Assembly: GCA_025356695.1 (NCBI GenBank) | Contig: JANXSE010000413.1 | Location: 1-14,942, forward strand | Reading direction: 5' to 3' | DNA length: 14,942 nt | Source of the DNA: Betaproteobacteria bacterium | GTDB lineage: Bacteria > Pseudomonadota > Gammaproteobacteria > Burkholderiales > SG8-41 | In this document: in pieces, positions 6,225 through 13,938 of the stretch | How positions within the stretch are numbered: position 1 is the first letter of the stretch | Layout: every line of letters begins with the position of its first letter | Notes under the pieces: generated by a model | What the model saw: the letters and a program-made list of their open reading frames with translations, nothing else | Told to the model about the DNA's origin: nothing | The model's database searches: none | Program-made: the position numbers and the translations under genes

Positions 6225-7346
6225 ATGCGCATTCTTCGAATCCTGATATCGCGAATCAACCGGATGTGGCTGCTGCTCGGCGTCGCCGTGTTGCTCGGCC
6301 TGACGGCGACCTGGGTGACCATGCAATACCTGAAGGTGCGCGAGCAGCGCATCGAAGCCGAGGTCAAGAAGCGCGCCAGTGGCGGCGCCACGGTCGACGT
6401 CGTCGCCGTCTCGCGCAGCCTGCCCAAGGGGGCGGTGGTTGGTGCCGACAATCTGGTGAAGCGCGAAATACTGGAAGATCTCGTCTACGAGGAAACCATA
6501 CTGCTGAGCGACTTCGAAAAAGTCGACGGCATGAAACTCGTCCGCGCGGTGGAGGCGGGACGACCGTTGCGTCGCTCCGATCTCGAGGTGAGGGCCAAGG
6601 AATTTTCTGAAGAACTCACGCAAGGTACGCGCGCCATCACCATCGACGTTGATGAAATCAATTCGGTGTCGCAGATGGTCAGGCCGGGCAATCTGGTCGA
6701 TTTGATGCTGATTGTCGCCGATCCCAATGACCCGGCAGGCGGACAGCAGGTCGTGTCGCTGTTGCAGAAGGTCAAAGTACTGGCGACCGGACAGGTCGTT
6801 GCGCGTGGCGGCGACCGCGATACCAACAGCAAGGGCGGCCCCCCCGCCCAGGGCGCAGGGCTGCTCGGGCCGAGTGCCGCCCCCGCCAGCAGCGGGCCGC
6901 AGCGTTACAGCAACTTCACCTTCGAGGTAACGCCCGAAGAGGCGGCGCGCATTGCGCTTGCCCAGCAGCTCGGCAAAATCAGGGCGGTGCTGCGCAACGA
7001 CGAAGACATGCGCACCGACCCTCTGGCGAAGATCAACACCCAGACGTTATTGCAGGGTTATGCGCCGGGCAAAAAGGGCGCACCGACTGATACGCGCCCG
7101 ACGGTTGAATTCATCATCGGCGGCAAGGGCGGCGGCGGCCCCGGTACGACGGTCAATGTCAATATGACCTCGCCGCTTGGCGCGGGCGCACCCGCGGGGG
7201 CGGCATCCGCAGCGGCCGCGCCGCCGCCGGCAGCTGGCACCGGGCAGGTCAACATCCCCGGCCTTGGCAATGTGCCGTTTACAGTACCTCCGGGCGCCGG
7301 TGTCACCGGCGGCGGATCTTTCGGCGCGGAAACGCGCCGTCCCTGA
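6225..7346 (+). CDS. cpaB: Flp pilus assembly protein CpaB (RcpC-type, SAF domain)
   Basis: A 373-residue periplasmic protein anchored by an N-terminal membrane helix (residues 14-34). A SAF-type domain follows at about 55-120, containing SRSLPKGAVVGADNLVKREI and then AVEAGRPLRRSDL. The CpaB/RcpC core is at about 130-230 (TRAITIDVDEINSVSQMVRP, GNLVDLMLIVADP). CpaB/RcpC proteins associate with the secretin and are thought to contact the cell wall, helping pilus passage. A Pro/Gly/Ala-rich insert lies at about 205-225, and the C-terminus from about 300 on is very rich in Gly, Ala and Pro. ATG 6225 is preferred over the upstream-extended frame from 6111, which would overlap the preceding small pilin gene. 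A C7 run at 6839-6845 sits in the low-complexity insert. The gene directly precedes the secretin gene, as in most Tad loci. Confidence 0.9.
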   Translation: MRILRILISRINRMWLLLGVAVLLGLTATWVTMQYLKVREQRIEAEVKKRASGGATVDVVAVSRSLPKGAVVGADNLVKREILEDLVYEETILLSDFEKVDGMKLVRAVEAGRPLRRSDLEVRAKEFSEELTQGTRAITIDVDEINSVSQMVRPGNLVDLMLIVADPNDPAGGQQVVSLLQKVKVLATGQVVARGGDRDTNSKGGPPAQGAGLLGPSAAPASSGPQRYSNFTFEVTPEEAARIALAQQLGKIRAVLRNDEDMRTDPLAKINTQTLLQGYAPGKKGAPTDTRPTVEFIIGGKGGGGPGTTVNVNMTSPLGAGAPAGAASAAAAPPPAAGTGQVNIPGLGNVPFTVPPGAGVTGGGSFGAETRRP

Positions 7347-7365
7347 CCTTCACTGGAAACCCGCA

Positions 7366-8661
7366 ATGAGTGCCTGCCTGAAAATTATTTTTACTTTCCT
7401 CGCCTGCCTCTGTCTGGCGCCGTGGGCCAATGCCGCGGAGGAAATCACCACCATCAATCTCTACGTCGGCGAAGTGAAGACATTACCGTTGTCGAAGGTA
7501 CAGCGCGTTGCCGTCGGCAACGGCAAGGTCATCACCGCGAACGTGCTTGAGAACGAATTGCTGCTGCTGGCCGAGACCGCGGGGCGCACCAGCCTGTTCG
7601 TCTGGACCGGTGACGGCAAACAGTCGATGTTCGATATCACGGTTTCGGCCAGTGACGGCGGCAACACGCAGAAACGCCTGACTTCATTGTTGTCGTCGAT
7701 GCCCGGTGTCAACGTCGAGCGCGCCGGCGAGCATGTCGTGGTCACCGGCACTGCAACCAAGGCCAATCTGGCGCGCATCGATGCCATCGCAAAACTGTTC
7801 CCGCAGACGCTGAACCTGGTGCGCGAGGAAGAAGTGACGATGAAGCGCATGGTCTACATGAAGGTGCAGATCGTCGAGATGAAAAAATCGCTGAGTGAGA
7901 ACATCGGCGTGGCCTGGGATCAGACCGCCAACGGGCCGGCGGCGGGTTTTGCCGGCGATCTCGCCAACAACAGCCTTTTCCGCATTCCGACGACGCCGCC
8001 GGCAAACTTTCCTTCGCCCCTGCCGTTGTCGATCCAGGCGTTCCGCGGTTACCTTGGCCTGACCACGTCGATCACCTCGCGCATCAATCTTGCCGTCAAC
8101 ACCGGCGACGCCTTTGTGCTGGCGAGCCCTGAATTGAGCACGCGCAGCGGCGGTGAGGCGAAGTTTCTTGCCGGCGGACAGATTCCGCTGATATCGCCTG
8201 CAACCGCATTCGCGCCGGCGACGATCACCTACAAGGACTACGGCATCAAGCTGTCGATCATGCCGACCGCCGACGAGAAGGGCAATGTCTCCACTACGAT
8301 CAAGACCGAGGTCAGCAGCATCGACAGTTCGGTGGCGGTGCAGGGCAACCCCGGCTTTCTGACGCGCGCGACCGATTCGGAAGTGAACGTGCAGGCGGGA
8401 CAGACCATCGTGATTTCAGGGCTCGTCAACAGCGATCTGGCGAAGGACGTGACGCGCGTGCCGGGCCTGAGCAACATTCCGATTCTCGGTGCGCTGTTCC
8501 GTTCCACCAATTTCCGCAACAACCGCACCGACCTCGTGATCTTCGTGACGCCGACGGTGGTCGACCCGACCTCGACCATGAACCGCGAGCGTCTGGAGAA
8601 AGCGCAGGATATGCAGGACAAGTTCCAGCGGCAGCTCGGTCCCAAGGGCATCGTCGACTAA
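7366..8661 (+). CDS. cpaC: Outer-membrane secretin CpaC/RcpA of the Tad pilus
   Basis: A 431-residue protein with a signal peptide (residues 1-24, ANA|AEE). An N-terminal secretin-associated domain follows at about 26-95 (INLYVGEVKTLPLSKVQRVAVGNG, split here as two adjoining segments around L40), then a BON-like segment at about 100-150 (VNVERAGEHVVVTGTATKAN). The secretin domain is at about 235-400, with VNTGDAFVLASPELSTRSG (244-262) and the hallmark VPGLSNIPILGALFRS (365-380) before the final strands. It forms the ring channel for the pilus in the outer membrane, which implies a diderm host. ATG 7366 is chosen for the signal peptide and the GGAAA upstream; the longer open frame from 7177 overlaps cpaB and is not coding. 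No separate pilotin is visible. Confidence 0.93.
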   Translation: MSACLKIIFTFLACLCLAPWANAAEEITTINLYVGEVKTLPLSKVQRVAVGNGKVITANVLENELLLLAETAGRTSLFVWTGDGKQSMFDITVSASDGGNTQKRLTSLLSSMPGVNVERAGEHVVVTGTATKANLARIDAIAKLFPQTLNLVREEEVTMKRMVYMKVQIVEMKKSLSENIGVAWDQTANGPAAGFAGDLANNSLFRIPTTPPANFPSPLPLSIQAFRGYLGLTTSITSRINLAVNTGDAFVLASPELSTRSGGEAKFLAGGQIPLISPATAFAPATITYKDYGIKLSIMPTADEKGNVSTTIKTEVSSIDSSVAVQGNPGFLTRATDSEVNVQAGQTIVISGLVNSDLAKDVTRVPGLSNIPILGALFRSTNFRNNRTDLVIFVTPTVVDPTSTMNRERLEKAQDMQDKFQRQLGPKGIVD

Positions 8662-8691
8662 TTCAAATCAAGCGCCTCGGGAGTCCGTAAC

Positions 8692-10449
8692 ATGTTTTGC
8701 GTTGAAGTCAAATCTCCAAAGGGCCAGCAGAACCGCGTCGAGTGCCAGATTGATTCCTGCACCATCGGCAAGGCCGACGACAATCTGATCGTAGTGCGCG
8801 GCTGGTCGGTCGGTAAGCGCCATGCCACGATCCACCGTCGTGCCGACGGCTATTTCGTTGAAGACCACGGTGCGCTTGGCGCTACCGAGGTCAACGGCAA
8901 AATCATCGAGAAACAATACGGGCCGCTGCAACCCGAAGACGTCATCCGCATCGGTGATTACAACCTGAAGGTGGTGGCCGAGGCAGCGCCCGCCGCTACC
9001 GCACCCATCGTACCGCCGCCGCAACCCGCAGCGGCACCGTCCGTGGTTGCGCACGCGGCCTCCGCACCCGCCGCTGGCCCGGTGGCCGCACCGGCCGCTG
9101 CGCCCGTGTCCGCGCCGGCCGTTGTTCCAGCCGCTCCTGCAGTGCCCGTGCATGCCCCGGCGTCGCCGCTGGTGGCAGCGATGAACGAAGCGCGGCGCAA
9201 CTTGCACAGCAAACTGATCAGCCAGATGGATTTGCGCCGCCTCGACGTCAGCCACATGGGAGAGGATGCGCTGCGCGCCAGCACGCAGGCGATGATCGCG
9301 GAGATTCTTGCCGCTGACAAAACGTTGTCGCCGGAGCTCGACCGCACGCGCCTGGCCAAGGACGTGCTCGACGAGGTCGTCGGACTCGGGCCGCTCGAAG
9401 ACCTGCTCGCTGATCCGACGGTCAGTGAAATCATGGTCAACCGCTTCGACGAAATTTACGTCGAGCGCAAGGGCCAGCTCACCAAATCCGACATCACCTT
9501 CAGCAACGACCAAGCGGTGCTTGGCGCCATCGAACGCATCGTGGCGCCGATCGGCCGGCGCATCGATGAGAGCTCGCCGATGGTGGACGCGCGTCTGCGC
9601 GACGGCTCGCGCGTCAATGCGGTGATCCCGCCGCTGGCGCTGAAGGGCTGCAACATCACGATCCGCAAGTTTTCGAAAACAAAGCTGGTCGACAAGGACA
9701 TGATCGCTTACAACTCCGTGACCGCGGACATGATGAGCTTTCTGAAAATCGCCGTTGAACAGGCCGCCAATATCGTGATCTCGGGCGGCACCGGCTCGGG
9801 CAAGACCACGCTGCTCAACGTGATGTCGAACTACATTCCGGACGATGAGCGCATCGTCACTGTCGAGGACGCGGCGGAACTGCAACTGGCCAAGCCGCAC
9901 CTGATTTCGCTCGAATCGCGGCCGCCGAATTCGGAAGGCAAGGGCGCGGTCACCATCCGCGATCTGGTCAAGAACTGCCTGCGCATGCGTCCCGACCGCA
10001 TCGTCGTCGGTGAGTGCCGCGGCGGCGAGGCACTCGACATGCTGCAGGCGATGAACACCGGCCACGACGGTTCGCTGACGACGGCGCATGCCAACACGCC
10101 GCGCGACTGTATTGCGCGTCTCGAGGTGATGACCCTGATGTCGGGCCTCGATCTGCCGTTGCGCGCCATTCGCGAGCAGATTGCCTCGGCCGTGCACATG
10201 ATCGTGCAGCAGAGCCGCTTTCCCGATGGCAGCCGCAAGGTCACGCACATTACCGAAGTTACCGGCATGGAAGGCGACATCGTCCAGTTGCAGGACATCT
10301 TCCTGTTCAAACAGGACGGCTACGATTCGAACGGCAAGGTGAAGGGCCGCTTCGTTGCCACCGGCAACATTCCGGATTTCTGCCAAGACCTCGCCGCGCG
10401 CGGTATTCCGGTCGATCTGGCAATCTTCCAGCCGCCGGAGCGCCGCTGA
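8692..10449 (+). CDS. cpaF: CpaF/TadA assembly ATPase with N-terminal FHA domain
   Basis: A 585-residue protein in three parts. Residues 1-97 are an FHA-type beta domain (SCTIGKADDNLIVV, then VGKRHATIHRRADGYFVED and EVNGK at 66-70). Residues 98-160 are an Ala/Pro/Val-rich linker. Residues 165-575 are a CpaF/TadA secretion ATPase. The ATPase shows Walker A GGTGSGKT (365-372, Lys371), the IVTVEDAAELQL Asp/Glu-box region, a Walker B-type RIVVGE (436-441), and the His-box TTAHAN (463-468). It should hexamerise at the inner membrane and power pilus assembly through TadB/TadC. In the FHA part the usual Gly-Arg is Gly26-Lys27, and the Ser of the S-x-x-H motif is Gly41, so phosphothreonine binding is doubtful. 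ATG 8692 has GGGAG at 8679-8683. The stop overlaps tadB by one base. Confidence 0.94.
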   Translation: MFCVEVKSPKGQQNRVECQIDSCTIGKADDNLIVVRGWSVGKRHATIHRRADGYFVEDHGALGATEVNGKIIEKQYGPLQPEDVIRIGDYNLKVVAEAAPAATAPIVPPPQPAAAPSVVAHAASAPAAGPVAAPAAAPVSAPAVVPAAPAVPVHAPASPLVAAMNEARRNLHSKLISQMDLRRLDVSHMGEDALRASTQAMIAEILAADKTLSPELDRTRLAKDVLDEVVGLGPLEDLLADPTVSEIMVNRFDEIYVERKGQLTKSDITFSNDQAVLGAIERIVAPIGRRIDESSPMVDARLRDGSRVNAVIPPLALKGCNITIRKFSKTKLVDKDMIAYNSVTADMMSFLKIAVEQAANIVISGGTGSGKTTLLNVMSNYIPDDERIVTVEDAAELQLAKPHLISLESRPPNSEGKGAVTIRDLVKNCLRMRPDRIVVGECRGGEALDMLQAMNTGHDGSLTTAHANTPRDCIARLEVMTLMSGLDLPLRAIREQIASAVHMIVQQSRFPDGSRKVTHITEVTGMEGDIVQLQDIFLFKQDGYDSNGKVKGRFVATGNIPDFCQDLAARGIPVDLAIFQPPERR

Positions 10450-11300
10450 TGGGCAGTCTCAGTTTCGTCGTCGGCATCGTGCTGGTGGCGGCCATCGTTA
10501 TCGGCGTCGTCCTGATACAGATGGCGGAGGCGTTTCTGGCGCGCCAGAAGAAAAATATCGCGACCACCGCGAAAAGCGGTCTCGACGACATGTTCATATT
10601 CGTCGATCCCACGAAGATTTTTTACTACAACGTGTTCGCATTGGTGTTCGTGCCGCTGGTGCTGTGGCTGCTGTTCGATGCGGCTCTGCTCGCCATCGTC
10701 TCGGCTTTCATTATCACCATCATGCCGAAATTCGTGGTCAGCCATCTGCGCAAGAAGCGGCTCAAGAATTTCGAGCGCCAGCTGCCCGACGCGCTGCTGA
10801 TGGTTTCCGGTGGCATGCGCGCGGGTGCGAGCCTGACGGTGGCACTCGAATCGATGGTCAAGGAGCAAAAGCCGCCGCTGTCGCAGGAATTCGAGTTGAT
10901 GCTGCGTGAGCAGCGCCTCGGCGTCGATTTCGACACCGCGCTGAAGAACATGGAAAAGCGCATGCCGCTGCAGGATTTCATCCTCGTTGTCGCTGGCATG
11001 CGCATCTCGCGCGAGGTCGGCGGCAATTTTGCCGAAATTCTGGAGACCCTCGCCGAGACGCTGCGGCGCAAACACCAGATGGAAGGCAAAATCGACGCGC
11101 TCACCGCACAGGGTCGCATGCAGGGACTCATCATGACCTGCCTGCCGCTGTTCCTGCTGTTGGCGCTGACCAAGATGGAGCCCGAAGCGATGGCGCCGCT
11201 CTACAACACCCTCTACGGCTGGGCGACGCTGTCGGTGGTGGCGGTGATGGAAGTTGTCGGCTATTTCGCGATCCAGAAAGTCGTCACGATAGACGTCTGA
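10449..11300 (+). CDS. tadB: Inner-membrane platform protein TadB (CpaG)
   Basis: 283 residues. Membrane helices lie near 5-25, 58-92 (two), 225-241 and 258-275. The cytoplasmic T2SSF/GspF-type domain at about 105-225 contains LPDALLMVSGGMRAGASLT (112-130), VDFDTALKNMEKRMP (159-173) and SREVGGNFAEILETLA (187-202). TadB pairs with TadC as the split equivalent of the GspF/PilC platform that transmits ATPase movement to pilin extraction. The start codon overlaps the cpaF stop (ATGA-type, sharing the A at 10449), a sign of translational coupling. Confidence 0.93.
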   Translation: MGSLSFVVGIVLVAAIVIGVVLIQMAEAFLARQKKNIATTAKSGLDDMFIFVDPTKIFYYNVFALVFVPLVLWLLFDAALLAIVSAFIITIMPKFVVSHLRKKRLKNFERQLPDALLMVSGGMRAGASLTVALESMVKEQKPPLSQEFELMLREQRLGVDFDTALKNMEKRMPLQDFILVVAGMRISREVGGNFAEILETLAETLRRKHQMEGKIDALTAQGRMQGLIMTCLPLFLLLALTKMEPEAMAPLYNTLYGWATLSVVAVMEVVGYFAIQKVVTIDV

Positions 11301-12184
11301 TGAGCGACCTTTCCCTGGCATTGACGGTGGGCGGGCTGATCGGCGTTTGTTCGCTGTTTCTCTTCTATAGCCTGAGCCAGCTCAAGTCCGAGGTGCCCTC
11401 GGAAGACCGCGAATATATGGATCCGCTGCCGTTCGCACTGCGTCTGGTGTGGCCGGTCGTGCGCTTTCTCGAATTTCACCTGTGTGCATTCGTGCCGCCC
11501 GATGCGCTTGAACGGACTCACGAAAAACTGCAACTCACCGGGGTCGGCTATCTGCTCAATGCAGAGCAGTTCTATGCGGTGCGCATCATATCGGTGCTGG
11601 CGTTTTTCGGCCTGGCGTATTTCGGTTTGGGCGCGCTGCACAAGGATTCCACCAACATGCTGCTGCTCAGCCTGTTGCTCGGATACTTCTATCCGGAGCT
11701 CTGGCTGCGCGACGTGCGCGCACGCCGCTACAAGGCGGTGCAGAAGGCGCTGCCGGTGTATCTCGATTTCATCACGATGGCGGTCGAGGCCGGGCTCAAC
11801 CTGACCGGTGCCATCAACCAGGCAATGGACAAGGGCCCGCCCGGCCCGCTGCGCCACGAGTTTTTCATGGTGGTGCGCGATCTGCGTTCCGGCCTGCCGC
11901 GCGCCGATGCGCTGCGCCGCATGGAGAAACGGCTGGCGATGTCGGAGATCACCAGTTTCGTCGGCACCGTGATTCAGGCGGAAAAAATGGGCGCATCGCT
12001 GGGCGCTGCCCTGCGTTCGCAGGCCGAGCAGCGGCGCACCGAGCGTTTTCAGCGCGCCGAAAAACAGGCGATGGAAGCGCCAGTCAAGCTGATCGGCCCG
12101 CTGATGATGTTCATATTTCCGGTGACCTTCATCGTGCTCGGTTTTCCGATCGTCATGAAATTCATGAAATCGGGGATGTTTTGA
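11300..12184 (+). CDS. tadC: Inner-membrane platform protein TadC (CpaH)
   Basis: 294 residues. Membrane helices are near 7-25, 94-112, 118-132 and 265-286. The T2SSF domain at about 145-265 includes LPVYLDFITMAVEAGLNLTG (151-170), RSGLPRADALRRMEKRL (196-212) and EKMGASLGAALRSQAEQ (228-244). It has the usual TadC helix arrangement and is a structural partner of TadB. Its ATG overlaps the tadB stop by one base. Its stop overlaps the TTG start of the DUF192 gene by 4 bases. Confidence 0.93.
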   Translation: MSDLSLALTVGGLIGVCSLFLFYSLSQLKSEVPSEDREYMDPLPFALRLVWPVVRFLEFHLCAFVPPDALERTHEKLQLTGVGYLLNAEQFYAVRIISVLAFFGLAYFGLGALHKDSTNMLLLSLLLGYFYPELWLRDVRARRYKAVQKALPVYLDFITMAVEAGLNLTGAINQAMDKGPPGPLRHEFFMVVRDLRSGLPRADALRRMEKRLAMSEITSFVGTVIQAEKMGASLGAALRSQAEQRRTERFQRAEKQAMEAPVKLIGPLMMFIFPVTFIVLGFPIVMKFMKSGMF

Positions 12185-12537
12185 AGCTGGGCGCGGTGCA
12201 CGGGGCCGGCGGCCGTTGCGTCGTTCCGCGGGTGTGGCGCGCCGCCAGCGCGCGCGAACGCATGCGCGGCCTGCTTGGCCGGCCGCCACTCGCAGCCGAC
12301 GAAGGCATGCTGATCGACGCCTGCGGCATGGTGCACACCTTTGGCATGCGCTACCGCCTGGATCTTGCATTTCTCGATTCACTCGGGCGTGTCTGCAAGC
12401 TCGTTTACGGGTTGCAGCCGGCGCGCTGTGCCGGCAGTTTGCGGGCGCGTGCCACGCTGGAACTTGCGGCGGGTACACTGGAGAAATCCGGGCTCAAAAT
12501 CGGTGACAGTCTGGACTGGCGGGAGAACGTGGCGTGA
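12181..12537 (+). CDS. DUF192-family protein
   Basis: 118 residues matching the small beta-rich DUF192 family. An RERMRGLLGR segment (25-34) is followed by EGMLID (41-46), then VHTFGMRYRLDLAFLDSLGR (51-70), corresponding to the family's R-GLM-R, GMLF, F-M....-LD--F-D--G series, then a late ATLELAAGT strand. The function of DUF192 is not established. Most members have an export signal; here only about 10 residues precede the domain and no signal peptide is seen, so the protein is probably cytoplasmic. Cys13, Cys48, Cys72 and Cys83 are present. It starts with TTG inside the tadC stop (12181-12184) and its stop overlaps the GTG of the TPR gene. The open frame is integral to the operon, suggesting co-expression with the pilus genes. 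Whether it works on the pilus is unknown. Confidence 0.82.
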   Translation: MKLGAVHGAGGRCVVPRVWRAASARERMRGLLGRPPLAADEGMLIDACGMVHTFGMRYRLDLAFLDSLGRVCKLVYGLQPARCAGSLRARATLELAAGTLEKSGLKIGDSLDWRENVA

Positions 12538-13037
12538 AATCCGTTTTCCGTTTCCTCGTCGTCCCGGTTATGGCGTTGCTGTCGGCGTGCGCCATGATCG
12601 ACGGCCGCGGCGGCGACGATCTGGTCAGGATGCAGCGCGAGGCGCAGGCCGCGTTCGACAACGGCGACGATGCGCGCGCCGAAGTGTTGTTCAAGGCGCT
12701 CGCCCGTTCGGTGCCGAACGATGCGGAAACCTGGCTGCGGCTGGGCAATCTGTATGCGCGCACCAATAATCCCGAACAGGCGGTCGATGCTTATCTCAAG
12801 TCATTGTCGCTCAACAGCAACGACTCGCGCGCGTGGAACAATCTCGGTATCGTTCGTCTGCGCCAGTCATGGGCCGCGCTGATTCGTGCGAATGCGCTGG
12901 CTGACCCGAAAGATCCCGCATTCGCCACCAGCAACGAGATCGTCAAAGCGCTCGAACAGATTCCTTCGATCGCCGATTTGAAGGTGGCGAAACCGGCGGG
13001 CGCTGTGGAGCTGCGCAAAGCCGCGGGGCAGAAGTGA
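12534..13037 (+). CDS. tadD: TadD-like TPR lipoprotein
   Basis: 167 residues with a lipoprotein signal peptide: hydrophobic core 6-16, lipobox L16-S-A-C19 and lipidated Cys19. About two TPR units follow, at roughly 33-66 (QREAQAAFDNGDDARAEVLF) and 67-100 (TWLRLGNLYARTNNPEQAVD, then AYLKSLSLN), plus a partial third (WNNLGIVRLRQ). TadD proteins are TPR lipoproteins needed for Flp pilus biogenesis, possibly as secretin assembly factors. This one is shorter than many TadD proteins (about 250 residues), so it is TadD-like. GTG 12534 overlaps the DUF192 stop (GTGA), and its own stop overlaps the next GTG in the same way. Confidence 0.82.
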   Translation: MKSVFRFLVVPVMALLSACAMIDGRGGDDLVRMQREAQAAFDNGDDARAEVLFKALARSVPNDAETWLRLGNLYARTNNPEQAVDAYLKSLSLNSNDSRAWNNLGIVRLRQSWAALIRANALADPKDPAFATSNEIVKALEQIPSIADLKVAKPAGAVELRKAAGQK

Positions 13038-13888
13038 GGAGCAGTCGCCAGCGCGCAGGGACCGGGCGCGTGCCGGTGCAGCGCGGTCAGGCGATGGTCG
13101 AGTATTTGATCATCCTTCCGGCGCTGCTGATGCTGGTACTCGGTGCGATCCAGTTTGCACTCATTTATCAGGCCAAATTCACGCTCAATTACGCGACCTT
13201 CATGGCGGCACGCCAGGGCGCGCTGAAAAATGCCAAGCTGACACCGATCAAAGACGGTCTTGCCGGCGGCATGACGCCGCTGTTCATGCGTACCACCGAC
13301 ACGCCGTTTCTCGATGATCTGGCCAAGGCGCGCGTCATTGCGATGATCGAGGTGTTCAACCCGCTTACCACCAAGGTCGAGATCATCAGTCCGACCAAGG
13401 CGGCTTTCGATGCGCTCAAGCAGGGCACCGAGATCCCGAACGACAACCTGATGTACCGCAGTACCAGCGGCGACGGCATGTCGATACAGGATGCAAACCT
13501 GCTGAAGATCCGCGTTACCTATTGTGTGCGGCTGATCGTGCCGTTCGCCGATCGCGCGATTTACGCGTTGTCCAATGGCATTGCGGGCGTTGCGAATCTC
13601 ACCAACGAGTCGTTCTGGTCGGGCGCTACGCCGACCACGCCGAATCTGTGCACCATGCCGGCGGACACCGTGGCCAGCCTCGTGCAGAAACTCGACAATG
13701 TCGCGGGCATGCCGGCAGACGTCAAGAACGCGATCGGCGCCGCGGGCAACAAGGTTGAAGACCTGCTGAACAATATTCCGACGACTATTCCGCTGCTCAA
13801 CTGGAACATCGCCGGCATGCGCATCCCGATTACCGCCGAGGCGATCGTGCGCATGCAAAGTCCGGTCGTGGCCGACAACCTGCCCTGA
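13034..13888 (+). CDS. TadE-like minor pilin / pseudopilin (second copy)
   Basis: 284 residues. A basic leader leads to Q-R-G18|Q19-A-M-V-E23-Y24 and a strong hydrophobic helix (25-45), then FALIYQAKFTLNYATFMAAR (41-60), the classic TadE N-terminus. The rest is a periplasmic domain of about 220 residues; Cys165 (ITYCVRL region) and Cys205 (TPNLCTM region) could form a disulfide. This is the last gene of the operon. GTG 13034 overlaps the stop of the TPR gene by 4 bases. The two TadE-like proteins (here and at 4404) are of similar size but not obviously close copies, so they may correspond functionally to TadE and TadF. No clear intrinsic terminator follows in the 50 bases before the convergent gene. 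Confidence 0.85.
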   Translation: MRSSRQRAGTGRVPVQRGQAMVEYLIILPALLMLVLGAIQFALIYQAKFTLNYATFMAARQGALKNAKLTPIKDGLAGGMTPLFMRTTDTPFLDDLAKARVIAMIEVFNPLTTKVEIISPTKAAFDALKQGTEIPNDNLMYRSTSGDGMSIQDANLLKIRVTYCVRLIVPFADRAIYALSNGIAGVANLTNESFWSGATPTTPNLCTMPADTVASLVQKLDNVAGMPADVKNAIGAAGNKVEDLLNNIPTTIPLLNWNIAGMRIPITAEAIVRMQSPVVADNLP

Positions 13889-13938
13889 GAATTTCTGCGG
13901 TGACGATGGGCGGCGCTTGGCGTGCCTGAAGACCTCGC

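Noticed and set aside
8668..10386. A 572-codon open frame on the minus strand opposite cpaF
   Set aside because: Arg/His/Val/Asp-rich composition typical of antisense frames in high-G+C genes; cpaF on the + strand has clear ATPase motifs over the same stretch.
10014..10448. Longer tadB starting inside cpaF
   Set aside because: The upstream part is the +2 frame of cpaF, Arg-rich and unlike TadB; the ATG at 10449 overlaps the cpaF stop and begins with the expected membrane helix.
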